NCBI RefSeq assembly: GCF_003938655.1
Contig: NZ_RJJT01000006.1
Coordinates: 186,001 to 250,000, forward strand
Source of the DNA: Rhizobium pisi
Lineage (GTDB): Bacteria > Pseudomonadota > Alphaproteobacteria > Rhizobiales > Rhizobiaceae
DNA length: 64,000 nt
Reading direction: 5' to 3'
The translations under genes were made by a program, and so were the position numbers. Shown here piece after piece: positions 8,145-17,611 of this stretch. The stretch's first letter is position 1; each line of letters starts with the position of its first letter. A model generated the notes under the pieces. It was not told where the DNA came from and did no database searches. It was given only the letters and a program-made list of their open reading frames with translations.

Positions 8145-11100
8145 TTACTTGGAGATCAGGCAGGTTCCGCCCGCCGCGCGATACTGCTCGCACAGTGCCG
8201 CAGCCTCATCCTTGGAGCCGGCCGGAATGCGGACACGGTAGAAAGTGCCCTTGCCCGCGATATCGGCCTTGCGGATCTCATGACTGCGACCGGCAAGCAC
8301 GCTGGCGAATTTCTTCGACAGGCTGGCAAAGGACTTGTTCGCCTCGTCTTCCGATGGCAGCGAAGCGATCTGGATGCCGTAGCCGCCGGCCGATGCGGCC
8401 TGTTGCGGCTGAGCGGCGACCGGTGCGGCAGTTGCAACCTGCGTGGTCTTCGGCTGCTGTGCAGGCGGCCTGACATTGCCCTTCTCGGTAACGGTGCCGA
8501 CGACGTTGACGGGCTGTTCGGCCGGGCGGGCGATCGGAACCGGAGCGGTATCGGCAACCGCCGAGGTCTTGACCGGTCGCGCCGGCGCATCGACCGGGGT
8601 GGGATTTGCGGCCTGCGCGTCGGCATTGCCGACAGCCGACGGCTGTGCCGGTGCGGTTTCGACGGGTGCCGCGGAACGAGCGTCGACGGAAGCAACCTCG
8701 GCGCTCGTCGGGAAGCTTGCGGCCTTTCCGACGGCAGGAGGCATGGACGGAGCCGGTTGCGCGGACGGAGTTGACGGAGCCGCCAACGCCGGTTGAGCCG
8801 GCGATGTCGCCTGGGCAGATTGCGCAGGCTGGGCAGGTTGAACAGGCTGGTCGACGGGTGCCGGTTCGTCGCGAGCGACCAACGTGCCGTCAGGCTTGAC
8901 GATCATCGTACGGACCTTACGCGGCGAAACGGACGGCGCCTTGTCGGCATCGCTTGCGGAACTGTTGTCCGCACCGGCCTGGTTCGGCAGCAGACGCGGA
9001 TCTTCCGTCTCGCCGACCGCAGTCGGCGTGATCTGGTCGTTGGCCCCGGCGTTCTCATCGTCCTCGGGCAATGCTTCCGGCGTCAGCGTGCGCTGGACGA
9101 CATCGACGGGCGCCTCATCTGAGGAAACGAGCGCTTTCTGCTTCGGCTCCTCGGCGGAACCCGCAACGCGGTCATAGACGGCCTTGTCCTGGTTCGGCAC
9201 GGTCTTGCCGCCCGGATTTTCCGGAACGACCTTGACCGGCTCCTTGTCGGCCGCGATCACGCGCGGCTCGCCAGACGAGACGATGCCGAGCCCCTCGCCC
9301 TTCCAGACGGAGGAATAGATGCCGTAACCGACGCCGCCGAAAACCACGAGCACGACGGCTCCGGCAAGCAGGCGGCGCATCGACCGGGCGCGGCTGAAAT
9401 CAGCGGCCTGGCTTGCCGATTCGATACGGACTTCGGAGGTCTCGCGGCGCTCGACCGGCTCGCGCACGCTGCGGCGGAAATCCTCCTCCAGCGCCCGCTC
9501 GAAATCATCGAGGCCGTCGGCGATGGTGGGCTTGATCGGCTTTGCCGCGGCAGCCGCCGTATCCCGGACCGGCGCGGGCGTTTCCCGCGGCTTGGCCGGT
9601 TCAAAGAAGCTCGCGATTTCCGCATCGAGATCGAAATCGAAATCCGCGGTCTTGGCGACCGGTGCGGGCTGCTCGACCGGCGGCAGCGCCGGCACGTGCA
9701 TGTCATCGACGGTCTCGGGACGATCCTCCGGGTCGGAGATCATCGCTGGATCGAACGGCAGGTCTTCGGTCGAATCGGCGGCAGCGGCAGGCGCCCAGTT
9801 GAAAACCGGAGCCGGAGCTGGAGCCTGCGGCTCGGAAGCGAAGGTAGACGCGGGCCTTGGAGGCGTGATGGTCGCCTGCGGGCGAGCGGGCGTTTCCGGC
9901 TGCGGCACAGGCGTTGCCTGTTTGGGCGCAGGGACTATCGCCTGCGGCTGCAGCTCCGGGGCAGGCTCGGAGAAGTCGAGATCAGCGAGCTCCAGCTCGA
10001 TGCCGGCAAGATCCAGCTCGAAATCATGACCGGCGAAAGGATCGTCGGCTTCCTGTACCGGCTGCGGCGCCCGCGAATATGACGGTGCGGCAGGCTGCGG
10101 CGGGGCAACCTCGGCAAGCTGCGGCGCGATCGGCCTTGCGGCTTCGGCAGCATAGGCCGGAGCGGGTTCTACTCGAGCGGGCCGGACGGGCGCTTCCGCG
10201 ACCGGCGCAGAAACGATCGCCTCAGGCTGCGCAGGCGCGACAGCAACGGCGGGCGCTGTTTCGACGGGTTCGGGCTGCGGCGCAACAGGCGTCGCCAGAT
10301 TGGCGCGTTGCGGCACAGGATAACGCGAGACGTCGGCAAGCAGATCGTCGAGATCGAACGTGCCGGCGGTGTGCGGCACTTCGGGCACGACCTCGGTCAA
10401 GGCAGCATCGGCCTGGATCTCGCCTTCAACGGCCGCAGCAATGAGATCGAAACCGGCATCGCCCCCGAAATCCTGCAGTTCGTCCTCGATCTCGACGAAA
10501 TCCTCGGCCTCGGCAGTCTCTTCCGGCGTCGCCACCTCATCATCATGGCGATCGAGTTCGGCGGGATAGCCGAGCGACGGAGTAGCGGATTCGAATTCCT
10601 CGGAAGGTTCGACAGCAGTGACAGGCGCAGGCTGCTCTGTCACCGGCTCCGGCTTCACCTCAGGAAGATCTGCAAACGACGTCTCAGCAACCGGCACGGC
10701 GGCCGGCTCAACCACCGGCTCCGGTGAAACAACCGGTTCCTCGCGTTTCGCGGCATGGAAATTGGCAAGTGGCAGCCGAATGCTGGCGGCCGACCATTGC
10801 GGCGCCTTGGCAGGTTGCGCGATCGAAGAGACCGGGGCTGCGCCGATCGAAAGTTCGAGCTCCTCGATCAGATCGCGCGCACCGCCGAAGGCCGATTGCA
10901 CCGGCGCCTCGGAGGCGGGCTCGACGGAGAGCTGCTGTTGCGGCCCGGCCGCCCAGTCGGCGGCGAGCGCGTCCCAGCGCTTGTCAGCCGGTGCTGCCGC
11001 TTCCTCGACGGGAGCGACGGAAACCGGCTCAGGAGCCTCTGTGCTTTCGGCAACCGGGGAAACATCGAGAACCGGCTCGATATAATCCTCCGCAGAGATA

Positions 11101-11345
11101 TCTTCAGCGAACGGTTCGGCTGGATGATCGAGCTCCGCAAGCGGACGCGGCGAATCGTAACGGTCGAATTCGCGTACGAGTTCTTCATCGAGATCGAGGG
11201 CAGGCTCGCGCCGTTCTTCGGTTACCGTGTTTGCCGCAACGCGCGGTTCGAAACCAACGATACGGGCGAGTTCGGCCAACGGATCGTCGTCGGCAAACAG
11301 ATCGCTTTTTCCGCGCGTATCATACGCAAGTTGTTTCTCAGCCAT
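8145..11345 (-). CDS. Large SPOR-domain cell-envelope protein
   Basis: The product has 1066 residues. The N-terminal two thirds is acidic, Pro/Ala/Glu-rich and probably disordered, and cytoplasmic by topology. One membrane helix (RRLLAGAVVLVVFGGVGYG) lies near residue 660. A second long Pro/Ala/Gln-rich periplasmic linker leads to a C-terminal SPOR domain over about the last 80 residues (from YGIQIASLPSEDEA to AAGGTCLISK). SPOR domains bind denuded septal glycan, so a role at the division site is likely. The start MAEKQLAYD at 11345 is preferred to an upstream codon eight residues earlier. The argS-SPOR-nagZ order is typical of alphaproteobacteria. The great length and repetitive tract are unusual for the family. 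Confidence 0.85.
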   Translation of the reverse strand: MAEKQLAYDTRGKSDLFADDDPLAELARIVGFEPRVAANTVTEERREPALDLDEELVREFDRYDSPRPLAELDHPAEPFAEDISAEDYIEPVLDVSPVAESTEAPEPVSVAPVEEAAAPADKRWDALAADWAAGPQQQLSVEPASEAPVQSAFGGARDLIEELELSIGAAPVSSIAQPAKAPQWSAASIRLPLANFHAAKREEPVVSPEPVVEPAAVPVAETSFADLPEVKPEPVTEQPAPVTAVEPSEEFESATPSLGYPAELDRHDDEVATPEETAEAEDFVEIEDELQDFGGDAGFDLIAAAVEGEIQADAALTEVVPEVPHTAGTFDLDDLLADVSRYPVPQRANLATPVAPQPEPVETAPAVAVAPAQPEAIVSAPVAEAPVRPARVEPAPAYAAEAARPIAPQLAEVAPPQPAAPSYSRAPQPVQEADDPFAGHDFELDLAGIELELADLDFSEPAPELQPQAIVPAPKQATPVPQPETPARPQATITPPRPASTFASEPQAPAPAPVFNWAPAAAADSTEDLPFDPAMISDPEDRPETVDDMHVPALPPVEQPAPVAKTADFDFDLDAEIASFFEPAKPRETPAPVRDTAAAAAKPIKPTIADGLDDFERALEEDFRRSVREPVERRETSEVRIESASQAADFSRARSMRRLLAGAVVLVVFGGVGYGIYSSVWKGEGLGIVSSGEPRVIAADKEPVKVVPENPGGKTVPNQDKAVYDRVAGSAEEPKQKALVSSDEAPVDVVQRTLTPEALPEDDENAGANDQITPTAVGETEDPRLLPNQAGADNSSASDADKAPSVSPRKVRTMIVKPDGTLVARDEPAPVDQPVQPAQPAQSAQATSPAQPALAAPSTPSAQPAPSMPPAVGKAASFPTSAEVASVDARSAAPVETAPAQPSAVGNADAQAANPTPVDAPARPVKTSAVADTAPVPIARPAEQPVNVVGTVTEKGNVRPPAQQPKTTQVATAAPVAAQPQQAASAGGYGIQIASLPSEDEANKSFASLSKKFASVLAGRSHEIRKADIAGKGTFYRVRIPAGSKDEAAALCEQYRAAGGTCLISK

Positions 11346-11406
11346 GCCTATCCCACTCGCAAACGCCAACGCTCAAATGCCAGCGCATTGTGGGGAAATG
11401 GTGACG

Positions 11407-13164
11407 TTATCGCATTTCGTCAGGTGCGGCAGTGCCTGTAATGGCAAGTCCCGACTTCAAAACCGACGCGACGGCGTACACCAGCCCAAGTCTGGCAATA
11501 CTTGATTCTCGGTTTTTATCATTAACAAATCGTAAGTCCGTCTGATCTTTACCTTTGTTCCAATGCGCGTGGAACGAACTGGCGAGGTCGTAGAGGTAAA
11601 AAGCGATGCGATGCGGCTCCTGGGACTGGGCCGCCGCCTCGACGACACGGGGGAATTCGGCGAGCTTGGCGACAAGCTGCAATTCGGCCGGATCGCGAAT
11701 GCCAGCAACGGCTTTGGCGAGGTCCTCGGGTGAAACTTCGAGGTCAGGGAAAGCCTCCCTCGCCTGCCGGAAGACAGACATGCAGCGGGCATGTGCGTAC
11801 TGCACGTAAAAAACCGGATTATCTTTCGACTGTTCCGTCACTTTGGCGAAATCGAAGTCGAGCGGTTCGGAATTCTTGCGGTAAAGCATCATGAACCGGA
11901 CCGAATCACGGCCGACTTCCTCGACGACTTCCCTGAGCGTGACGAAATCGCCCGAGCGCTTCGACATCTTCACCGGCTCGCCGTTGCGATAGAGCTTAAC
12001 GAGCTGGCAGAGCAGCACCGTCAGCTTCGCCTTACCGTCCGAAACACCGCGTGCAACCGCTTCCAGGCGCTTGACGTAGCCGCCATGATCGGCGCCGAGC
12101 ACATAGATCATCTCATTGAAGCCGCGGTCGAACTTGTTCTTGAAGTATGCGACGTCAGCGGCGAAATAGGTGTAGGAGCCGTCCGACTTGATCAGCGGCC
12201 GGTCCATATCGTCGCCCACTTCGGTCGAGCGGAACAGCGTCTGTTCGCGATCCTCCCAGTCCTCGGCAAGCTGGCCCTTCGGCGGCGGCAGGGTGCCCTT
12301 GTAGACAAAGCCCTTGAAGGTCAGGTCGTTGATCGCCGTGCGGATCGCGGCCGCGCCATTGGCATGCAGCGTCCGCTCCGAAAAGAAGACGTCATGATGG
12401 ACGTTCAGCGCCGCGAGATCTTCGCGGATCATCACCATCATCGCGTCGATCGTGCGATCCTTGACGATCGGCATCCACTGCTCTTCAGGCATGTTGTGCA
12501 GCCGCACGCCGTAATCGGCGGCAAGCGACTGGCCGACCGGCACGAGATAGTCACCCGGGTAAAGACCTGAAGGGATCTCGCCGATCTTTTCGCCAAGCGC
12601 CTCGCGATAACGCAGGAAGACGGAGCGGGCGAGCACGTCGATCTGCGAGCCCGCATCGTTGATGTAATATTCCTTCTCGACGCCGTAGCCCGCAAAAGCG
12701 AGCAGGTTGGCGAGCGCATCACCGACGACGGCGCCACGGCAATGGCCGACATGCATCGGACCGGTCGGATTGGCCGAGACATATTCGACGTTGACCTTCA
12801 GCCCGTTGCCAAGCGTCGAGCGGCCGTACTCGGTGCCGGCGCCGATCATCGAGGCGAGCAGCCGCTGCCAGTAACCGACGGACAGGCGAATGTTGATGAA
12901 ACCGGGACCCGCGACCGAGACATCGGCGACGTCGGCATCTTCCTTGAGCTTGGCGATGATGATGTCGGCAAGCGCGCGCGGATTGGAGCCGAGCGGCTTT
13001 GCCAGCACCATCGCGGCATTGGTCGCGACATCGCCATGGCTCGCATCACGCGGCGGCTCGACGGTGATACGGCCGAAATCGAGCTCAGATCGCTTTTCCC
13101 TGACCAGATCGATCTGTTCAAGGGCGGTTTTGATCCTGGCTTCGAAGTCGGTAAAAAGGTTCAT
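11407..13164 (-). CDS. argS: Arginine--tRNA ligase
   Basis: This class I synthetase charges tRNA-Arg. The 585-residue product has an N-terminal tRNA-recognition domain, the HIGH signature as [15 protein letters not shown] near residue 120, and a KMSKS-equivalent [11 protein letters not shown] near residue 395. The C-terminal DALR anticodon-binding domain includes the family's [20 protein letters not shown] at 13164 is chosen over the adjacent GTG at 13167. It lies between dgt and the SPOR gene with gaps of about 60 bp on either side. Confidence 0.97.
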   Translation of the reverse strand: MNLFTDFEARIKTALEQIDLVREKRSELDFGRITVEPPRDASHGDVATNAAMVLAKPLGSNPRALADIIIAKLKEDADVADVSVAGPGFINIRLSVGYWQRLLASMIGAGTEYGRSTLGNGLKVNVEYVSANPTGPMHVGHCRGAVVGDALANLLAFAGYGVEKEYYINDAGSQIDVLARSVFLRYREALGEKIGEIPSGLYPGDYLVPVGQSLAADYGVRLHNMPEEQWMPIVKDRTIDAMMVMIREDLAALNVHHDVFFSERTLHANGAAAIRTAINDLTFKGFVYKGTLPPPKGQLAEDWEDREQTLFRSTEVGDDMDRPLIKSDGSYTYFAADVAYFKNKFDRGFNEMIYVLGADHGGYVKRLEAVARGVSDGKAKLTVLLCQLVKLYRNGEPVKMSKRSGDFVTLREVVEEVGRDSVRFMMLYRKNSEPLDFDFAKVTEQSKDNPVFYVQYAHARCMSVFRQAREAFPDLEVSPEDLAKAVAGIRDPAELQLVAKLAEFPRVVEAAAQSQEPHRIAFYLYDLASSFHAHWNKGKDQTDLRFVNDKNRESSIARLGLVYAVASVLKSGLAITGTAAPDEMR

Positions 13165-13227
13165 CACACTCTTCCATGCATAGGCTGTGCCAAAGGCTCA
13201 AATCGGCCCTCGGCGGGCGACCGCTGC

Positions 13228-14445
13228 CTATCGCAAATCCGGAGTATGGTCAAACAATCGCCTGTGGGCGCTGATCGCATAGGTATCCGTCATGCCGGCG
13301 AGATAGTCGCCGACATGGCGGGCTTTCGGCGCATCGGAGAGGCCAGCGATATGATCCACCCAGTAGTGGCTCTGCATTTCCTTCGGGTTGGCCATGTAGG
13401 CGCCAAAGAGATCGGTGACGATCTTGGCCGCACCGGCGCGGATGCGCATGATATCGGGATTGCGGTAGATGCGCTTGAAGAGCATCGCCTTGATCTGCCT
13501 GTCCGTTTCGGCCATCTGCTCGGAAAACGTGGCGATCACCCGATCGGCTGCGCGCACGTCGCCGGCGCTCTGTGGGCGGATGAGGGAAAGGCGTTCCTGC
13601 GCCACGCCGATCACGTCCTCGACCATGCGCGTGATCTGACGGCGCATGATCTCATGGGTGAAGCGGCTCGCCTCCAGATGGGGATATCGCTCCCGTACCT
13701 CCGCCATCAGCCCGGCAAGGAACGGGATTTCCTCCAGCATGTCGAAAGTCAGGTAGCCGGAACGCAGGCCGTCGTCGATATCATGGGTGTTATAGGCGAT
13801 GTCGTCTGCGATCGCCGCGACCTGGGCCTCGAGACTGGCATAGCTTGCAAGCTCGAGATCGTGCAGTTCGCAGTAGTCGAGAATCGGCTGGGGAACGGGG
13901 CCGCGCGTGCCCACGCCTTCCGGCGTCAGAAGCGGGCCATTGTGCTTGACGAGACCTTCGAGGCTTTCCCACGTCAGGTTGATGCCGTCGAATTCGGCAT
14001 ATCGCCGCTCCAGCTTGGTCACGATGCGCAGCGATTGGGCATTGTGGTCGAAGCCGCCATAGGGCAGCAGCACCTCGTGCAGCGCATCCTCACCGGTATG
14101 GCCGAACGGCGTGTGGCCGAAATCATGGACCAGCGCTACGCCTTCGGCTAGATCCTCGTCGAGCTTCAGGGCGCGTGCGAGCGCTCGGGCGATCTGCGCC
14201 ACTTCGATCGTATGGGTGAGCCGGGTGCGATAATGATCGCCGTCCTGGGCGATGAAGACCTGGGTCTTGTGCTTCAGCCGGCGAAAGGCGGTGGTGTGGA
14301 CGATACGGTCGCGGTCGCGCTGGAAATCGGAGCGCGTGGGGCTTCCGTCCTCCTGATAGAGGCGCCCGCGCGTCGTCCAGGGATCCGCCGCATAGACCGC
14401 CCTTTCGCTGTTGCCGAAACCCAAAGCACGCCTGTCAATCGTCAT
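13228..14445 (-). CDS. dgt: Deoxyguanosinetriphosphate triphosphohydrolase-like protein
   Basis: This HD-domain phosphohydrolase of the dGTPase type releases triphosphate from dNTPs. The 405-residue sequence includes [26 protein letters not shown] and the metal-binding block [19 protein letters not shown] near residues 105-125. The length suits the class 2 family in alphaproteobacteria. It heads the long minus-strand run and is divergent from erpA across a 220-bp gap, where promoters for both should lie. Confidence 0.92.
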   Translation of the reverse strand: MTIDRRALGFGNSERAVYAADPWTTRGRLYQEDGSPTRSDFQRDRDRIVHTTAFRRLKHKTQVFIAQDGDHYRTRLTHTIEVAQIARALARALKLDEDLAEGVALVHDFGHTPFGHTGEDALHEVLLPYGGFDHNAQSLRIVTKLERRYAEFDGINLTWESLEGLVKHNGPLLTPEGVGTRGPVPQPILDYCELHDLELASYASLEAQVAAIADDIAYNTHDIDDGLRSGYLTFDMLEEIPFLAGLMAEVRERYPHLEASRFTHEIMRRQITRMVEDVIGVAQERLSLIRPQSAGDVRAADRVIATFSEQMAETDRQIKAMLFKRIYRNPDIMRIRAGAAKIVTDLFGAYMANPKEMQSHYWVDHIAGLSDAPKARHVGDYLAGMTDTYAISAHRRLFDHTPDLR

Positions 14446-14666
14446 TCTTCACCGTCATTCTGCCTGTTGCCGCATCTGCCCATTGACGCCGCTCTGCACT
14501 CTTCATACCTATAGCCTGGCGAACGGCAAAGAGGCGCTTTCTTAAGCGCTTCAGCGCATCATGGCCTTTTCGCGAGGATCATGATAAGTTCCTTAGATAT
14601 CAGGCATTTGAACATTCGAGTGCCAAAACCCATTCTCTCCGGATCTTGACCCCGGCAGGAGGAAAC

Positions 14667-14999
14667 ATGACGGATACGAGTGTAACCCTTTCAGATGCCG
14701 CGGCAAAGCGCATCGCTGCGATCGTCAGCGCCGAGGCTGGCAAGAGCGCGCTGCGTGTCTCCGTTGAAGGCGGCGGCTGTTCGGGCTTTTCCTACAAGTT
14801 CGACCTTGCCGATGGCGCTGATGACGACGACATCGTCGTGGAAAAGAACGACGCCAAGGTGCTGATCGACAGTCTGTCGCTCGTCTACATGGCGGGCTCG
14901 GAGATCGACTTTGTCGACAACCTGCTCGGTCAATCCTTCCAGATTAAGAATCCGAACGCGGTGGCAAGCTGCGGCTGCGGCACCAGCTTCTCGATCTGA
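14667..14999 (+). CDS. erpA: A-type iron-sulfur carrier protein (HesB/IscA family)
   Basis: This small carrier delivers Fe-S clusters to apo-proteins. Its 110 residues contain the three invariant cysteines as GGCSGFSY and SCGCGTSFSI at the C-terminus. The ATG at 14667 follows a strong GGAGGAAAC ribosome site, so an upstream TTG in frame at 14646 is rejected. It is monocistronic, divergent from dgt and closed by a strong terminator. ErpA is preferred to IscA because no isc cluster is adjacent, but the family name is safer than the symbol. Confidence 0.9.
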   Translation: MTDTSVTLSDAAAKRIAAIVSAEAGKSALRVSVEGGGCSGFSYKFDLADGADDDDIVVEKNDAKVLIDSLSLVYMAGSEIDFVDNLLGQSFQIKNPNAVASCGCGTSFSI

Positions 15000-15026
15000 A
15001 CATCCGACTACAGCATTGTCCCTATC

Positions 15027-15062
15027 AAACCGGGCGGAAGTTTTGCTTCCGCCCGGTTTATC
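15027..15062 (+). terminator. Terminator of erpA
   Basis: A perfect 14-bp stem (AAACCGGGCGGAAG with CTTCCGCCCGGTTT) and a 5-nt loop lie 28 bp past the erpA stop. The 3' arm ends in T residues. Confidence 0.88.
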
Positions 15063-15097
15063 GTCTTGTCCGGCGATGAAAGACCGCGATAAAAGAA

Positions 15098-15206
15098 GCG
15101 CGCTAAAGCGCGTCGCAATCTTTCAGATTCGCTTGCCACGCTTTAGGTCTTTTGTTTTCCGCATGTCGTCATCGCAAAACCGCCGCACGCTTTTGCGCGA
15201 CATGCT
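15098..15206. repeat. Composite rhizobial palindromic repeat upstream of xthA
   Basis: Two nested palindromes occur in tandem. The left half has CTAAAGCG and CGCTTTAG arms. The right half (15161-15205) has GCATGTCG/CGACATGC outer arms and CGCAAAA/TTTTGCG inner arms. A related copy with compensated inner arms lies at 16044-16088, on the other side of xthA. Confidence 0.65.
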
Positions 15207-15227
15207 TTAAGCCAACAGGACGAAGAG

Positions 15228-16019
15228 ATGAAGATCGCGACTTGGAACATCAACGGCGTCAAGGCGCGTATCGACAATCTCACTCAATGGCTCAAGGATT
15301 CCAATCCCGATATCGTCTGCTTGCAGGAGATCAAGACCGTCGACGAAGGGTTTCCACGGCTGGAGATCGAGGCGCTCGGCTATCACGTCGAGACGCACGG
15401 CCAGAAGGGCTTCAACGGTGTGGCGATCCTCTCCAAGAGCTCCCCCTTCGAAGTCAATCGCGGCCTGCCCGGCGATCCGCTGGATGAGCAGGCGCGTTTC
15501 CTCGAAGCGGTGTTCACGCTGGCTGACACGCGCATCCTGCGCGTCTGCTGCATCTATCTGCCGAACGGCAATCCCGTCGACACGGAGAAATATCCCTACA
15601 AGCTCGCCTGGATGGAGCGCCTGCGGACGTTCGCAGCCGAACGGCTGGCCTATGAGGAGATGCTGATTCTTGCCGGCGATTACAACGTCATCCCTGAACC
15701 GCACGACTGCTTCGACCCCAAAGTCTGGGAAAACGATGCGCTATTTCTGCCGCAGACACGGGAAGCGTTCCGCAAGCTCGAAAACCTCGGCCTGACGGAT
15801 GCGGTGCGCGCGACGACGGACGCGACGCAGCTCTACTCTTTCTGGGACTACCAGGCCGGCGCATGGCCGAAGAACAACGGCATCCGCATCGACCATCTGC
15901 TGCTGTCGCCGGAAGCCGCCGACCGGATGACGTCAGCAGCGATCGAAAAACATGTGCGCGCCTGGGAAAAGCCGTCCGACCACGTACCTGTGATCGCCTA
16001 TTTCGACTTCGCGGCCTGA
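15228..16019 (+). CDS. xthA: Exodeoxyribonuclease III / AP endonuclease
   Basis: This Mg-dependent nuclease incises DNA at abasic sites and degrades 3' ends in base excision repair. The 263-residue protein begins MKIATWNINGVKARI, the classic family start, followed by CLQEIKTVDE with the metal-binding Glu. LAGDYNVIPEPHDCFDP carries the catalytic Asp and Asn, and IRIDHLLLS plus KPSDHVPVIAYF supply the C-terminal Asp and His. An AGGACGAAGAG ribosome site precedes the ATG. It stands alone between two copies of a palindromic repeat and ends convergent with exoR. Confidence 0.95.
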   Translation: MKIATWNINGVKARIDNLTQWLKDSNPDIVCLQEIKTVDEGFPRLEIEALGYHVETHGQKGFNGVAILSKSSPFEVNRGLPGDPLDEQARFLEAVFTLADTRILRVCCIYLPNGNPVDTEKYPYKLAWMERLRTFAAERLAYEEMLILAGDYNVIPEPHDCFDPKVWENDALFLPQTREAFRKLENLGLTDAVRATTDATQLYSFWDYQAGAWPKNNGIRIDHLLLSPEAADRMTSAAIEKHVRAWEKPSDHVPVIAYFDFAA

Positions 16020-16043
16020 AGTTTTTCTTAAGTTCAGTTTTAT

Positions 16044-16088
16044 GCATGTCGCTATCCTGGAACCGCTGCACACTTCCAGGCGACATGC
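16044..16088. repeat. Palindromic repeat, second copy, between xthA and exoR
   Basis: GCATGTCG (16044-16051) pairs with CGACATGC (16081-16088), and CCTGGAA pairs with TTCCAGG inside. The element occupies the convergent xthA/exoR gap and abuts the exoR stop codon. It could serve as a bidirectional transcription barrier, though no T-run is present. Confidence 0.65.
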
Positions 16089-16089
16089 A

Positions 16090-16893
16090 TTAGTCGTCGG
16101 AGCCGCTCGCGATCGTATGTGATAGCGATATGGCCGTACGGCGGTCGGCTTCGTTGGCAACTGAAAAGGCCTGCTCCTGTAGCGCTTCCATCCAGTTGCA
16201 ATCCTTGGGCTTGCAGCGGTCGAGTGCTGCCGTCATCAGCGCCAGACCGCGCGCCGACTGGCCTTCATCGAAAAGAATATTGCCGAAGACGGCCATGGCG
16301 CCGGGATGGCCGCTCTTGCGGGCCTGGTTCAGCCATTTCTTCGCCTGCTGCGGGCTGGCTGAGCCGCCCTCTCCCGCCAGCATCATCTGCGCCAGCTGGA
16401 ACTGCGCCTCGGCGACGCCGAAGGTAGAGGCGACCTGGAAATAGAGCTGACGCGCCTGTGTAAGATCGATCTTGACAGGGCTCCCGGCAATGCCGTGCTT
16501 GTAATAGTTGGCGAGCGAGAGCAGCGCGTTGACGAAGAAGCCGGTATCTTCCGAACCGGGTTCGACACCCTGCTGGGCGATCTCGCTATAGATCTTGAAG
16601 GCTTCGAAATCGTCCTGCGCGACGCCGTCGCCGTCGGCATACATGTTGGCAAGTGCCCAGCGTGAGCCCGTATGGCCCTTTTCCGCGGCGTATTTATAGG
16701 CTTCGACCGCCTCTTCCTTCTGCCCGTTCTTATAGGCCTTGAAGCCGAACTTGAAGAGATCGAAAGGACCGGATTCCTTGTTGACGCCGGCCTTGATGTC
16801 GAATGCACGAGCTGGACAGGTCAGCGCCAGCGCAACGGCCATCGACATGCCCATCAGCATGAACTTGAACAATTTGAACTCGGACGTCACCAT
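16090..16893 (-). CDS. exoR: Exopolysaccharide production repressor ExoR (Sel1-repeat, periplasmic)
   Basis: ExoR is the periplasmic inhibitor of the ExoS/ChvI two-component system that controls exopolysaccharide, motility and symbiosis in rhizobia. The 267-residue protein begins MVTSEFKLFKFMLMG and has a signal peptide ending near CPARAFD around residue 30. Several Sel1/TPR-like repeats follow (for example AEKGHTGSRWALANMYADG and AQFQLAQMMLAGEGG). The length equals that of characterised ExoR proteins. The start at 16893 is chosen because longer in-frame extensions precede the signal peptide with unlikely sequence. A long upstream gap of about 660 bp probably holds its regulatory region. Confidence 0.92.
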   Translation of the reverse strand: MVTSEFKLFKFMLMGMSMAVALALTCPARAFDIKAGVNKESGPFDLFKFGFKAYKNGQKEEAVEAYKYAAEKGHTGSRWALANMYADGDGVAQDDFEAFKIYSEIAQQGVEPGSEDTGFFVNALLSLANYYKHGIAGSPVKIDLTQARQLYFQVASTFGVAEAQFQLAQMMLAGEGGSASPQQAKKWLNQARKSGHPGAMAVFGNILFDEGQSARGLALMTAALDRCKPKDCNWMEALQEQAFSVANEADRRTAISLSHTIASGSDD

Positions 16894-17557
16894 TTCAACC
16901 GATTTCTTTCGTTCATCCCTGGCAGGTAGCGGCGGCGCTGACGCCGTGCATCCCGCGGATGTAATCCTTCGAGGCGAGCGATCCCGCGGCAAGCTCCATG
17001 GCTCCTTTGCCCGCGTCGCATCCAGCCCATTGGCCTTTTTTCAAAGACCGTATTTCAAGCATTTCATCCAGAACCACCCGGCTTCCGGCATGGTCCGACT
17101 GCAATCTCTGTGGCACTCTTTCGGTGGGCGCGGCATCCGCCTTCCCGCCTTTATCGCATTCGTAAATAGTAAATGTGACCAAACCGGTATCGACTTCTCC
17201 GGCGAAGTTCGGCTGTGCATGCGAGCGGGCCGAAAACAACGATCGTGAGTGGGCCGACGACGTCATCGTGAGGCCGGATTTGCCGCCGGAACAGCCTTGT
17301 TCGGAGGGAGAAACGGCGGCAATCCAACGATTGTCGCCAATCGCGCCGTACGATCTGGTGTTACCGGAAAAAATTCGACCCATGCTACTAGTTACACGCA
17401 CCGTAAGTCTGCCATCTCCTCGCCTGCAAATACCGCTGCGCTCTCTTTGTGGCGGGAAATGGACAAATTCGCCCCATCGCCACCATACGCCAACCGTCGT
17501 AAAAAAGTGTTGCTGAATCGTCACAAATCAGAACGTCGTTTGTCTTGCGGAGCGCCC
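16894..17557. other. Long intergenic region upstream of exoR
   Basis: About 660 bp separate exoR from the terminator of the FadL gene. A 203-codon open frame on the minus strand (16913-17524) has no recognisable domain, no ribosome site and atypical composition, so I do not call it. I recognise no repeat or RNA here. The exoR promoter should lie in this stretch. Confidence 0.5.
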
Positions 17558-17585
17558 AAAGAAAAGCCCGGCAAACTGCCGGGCT
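17558..17585 (-). terminator. Terminator of the FadL-type gene
   Basis: AGCCCGGCA and TGCCGGGCT form a 9-bp stem around a 3-nt loop, followed on the minus strand by a T-rich tract. It starts 26 bp past the stop codon at 17612. Confidence 0.82.
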
Positions 17586-17611
17586 CGGAGACTTCTACTT
17601 GGGGCGCAGGA

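Noticed and set aside
16913..17524. 203-codon open frame upstream of exoR, minus strand
   Set aside because: No ribosome site, no recognisable domain and unusual residue composition (many Arg, Ser, Trp); likely chance opening in GC-rich sequence.
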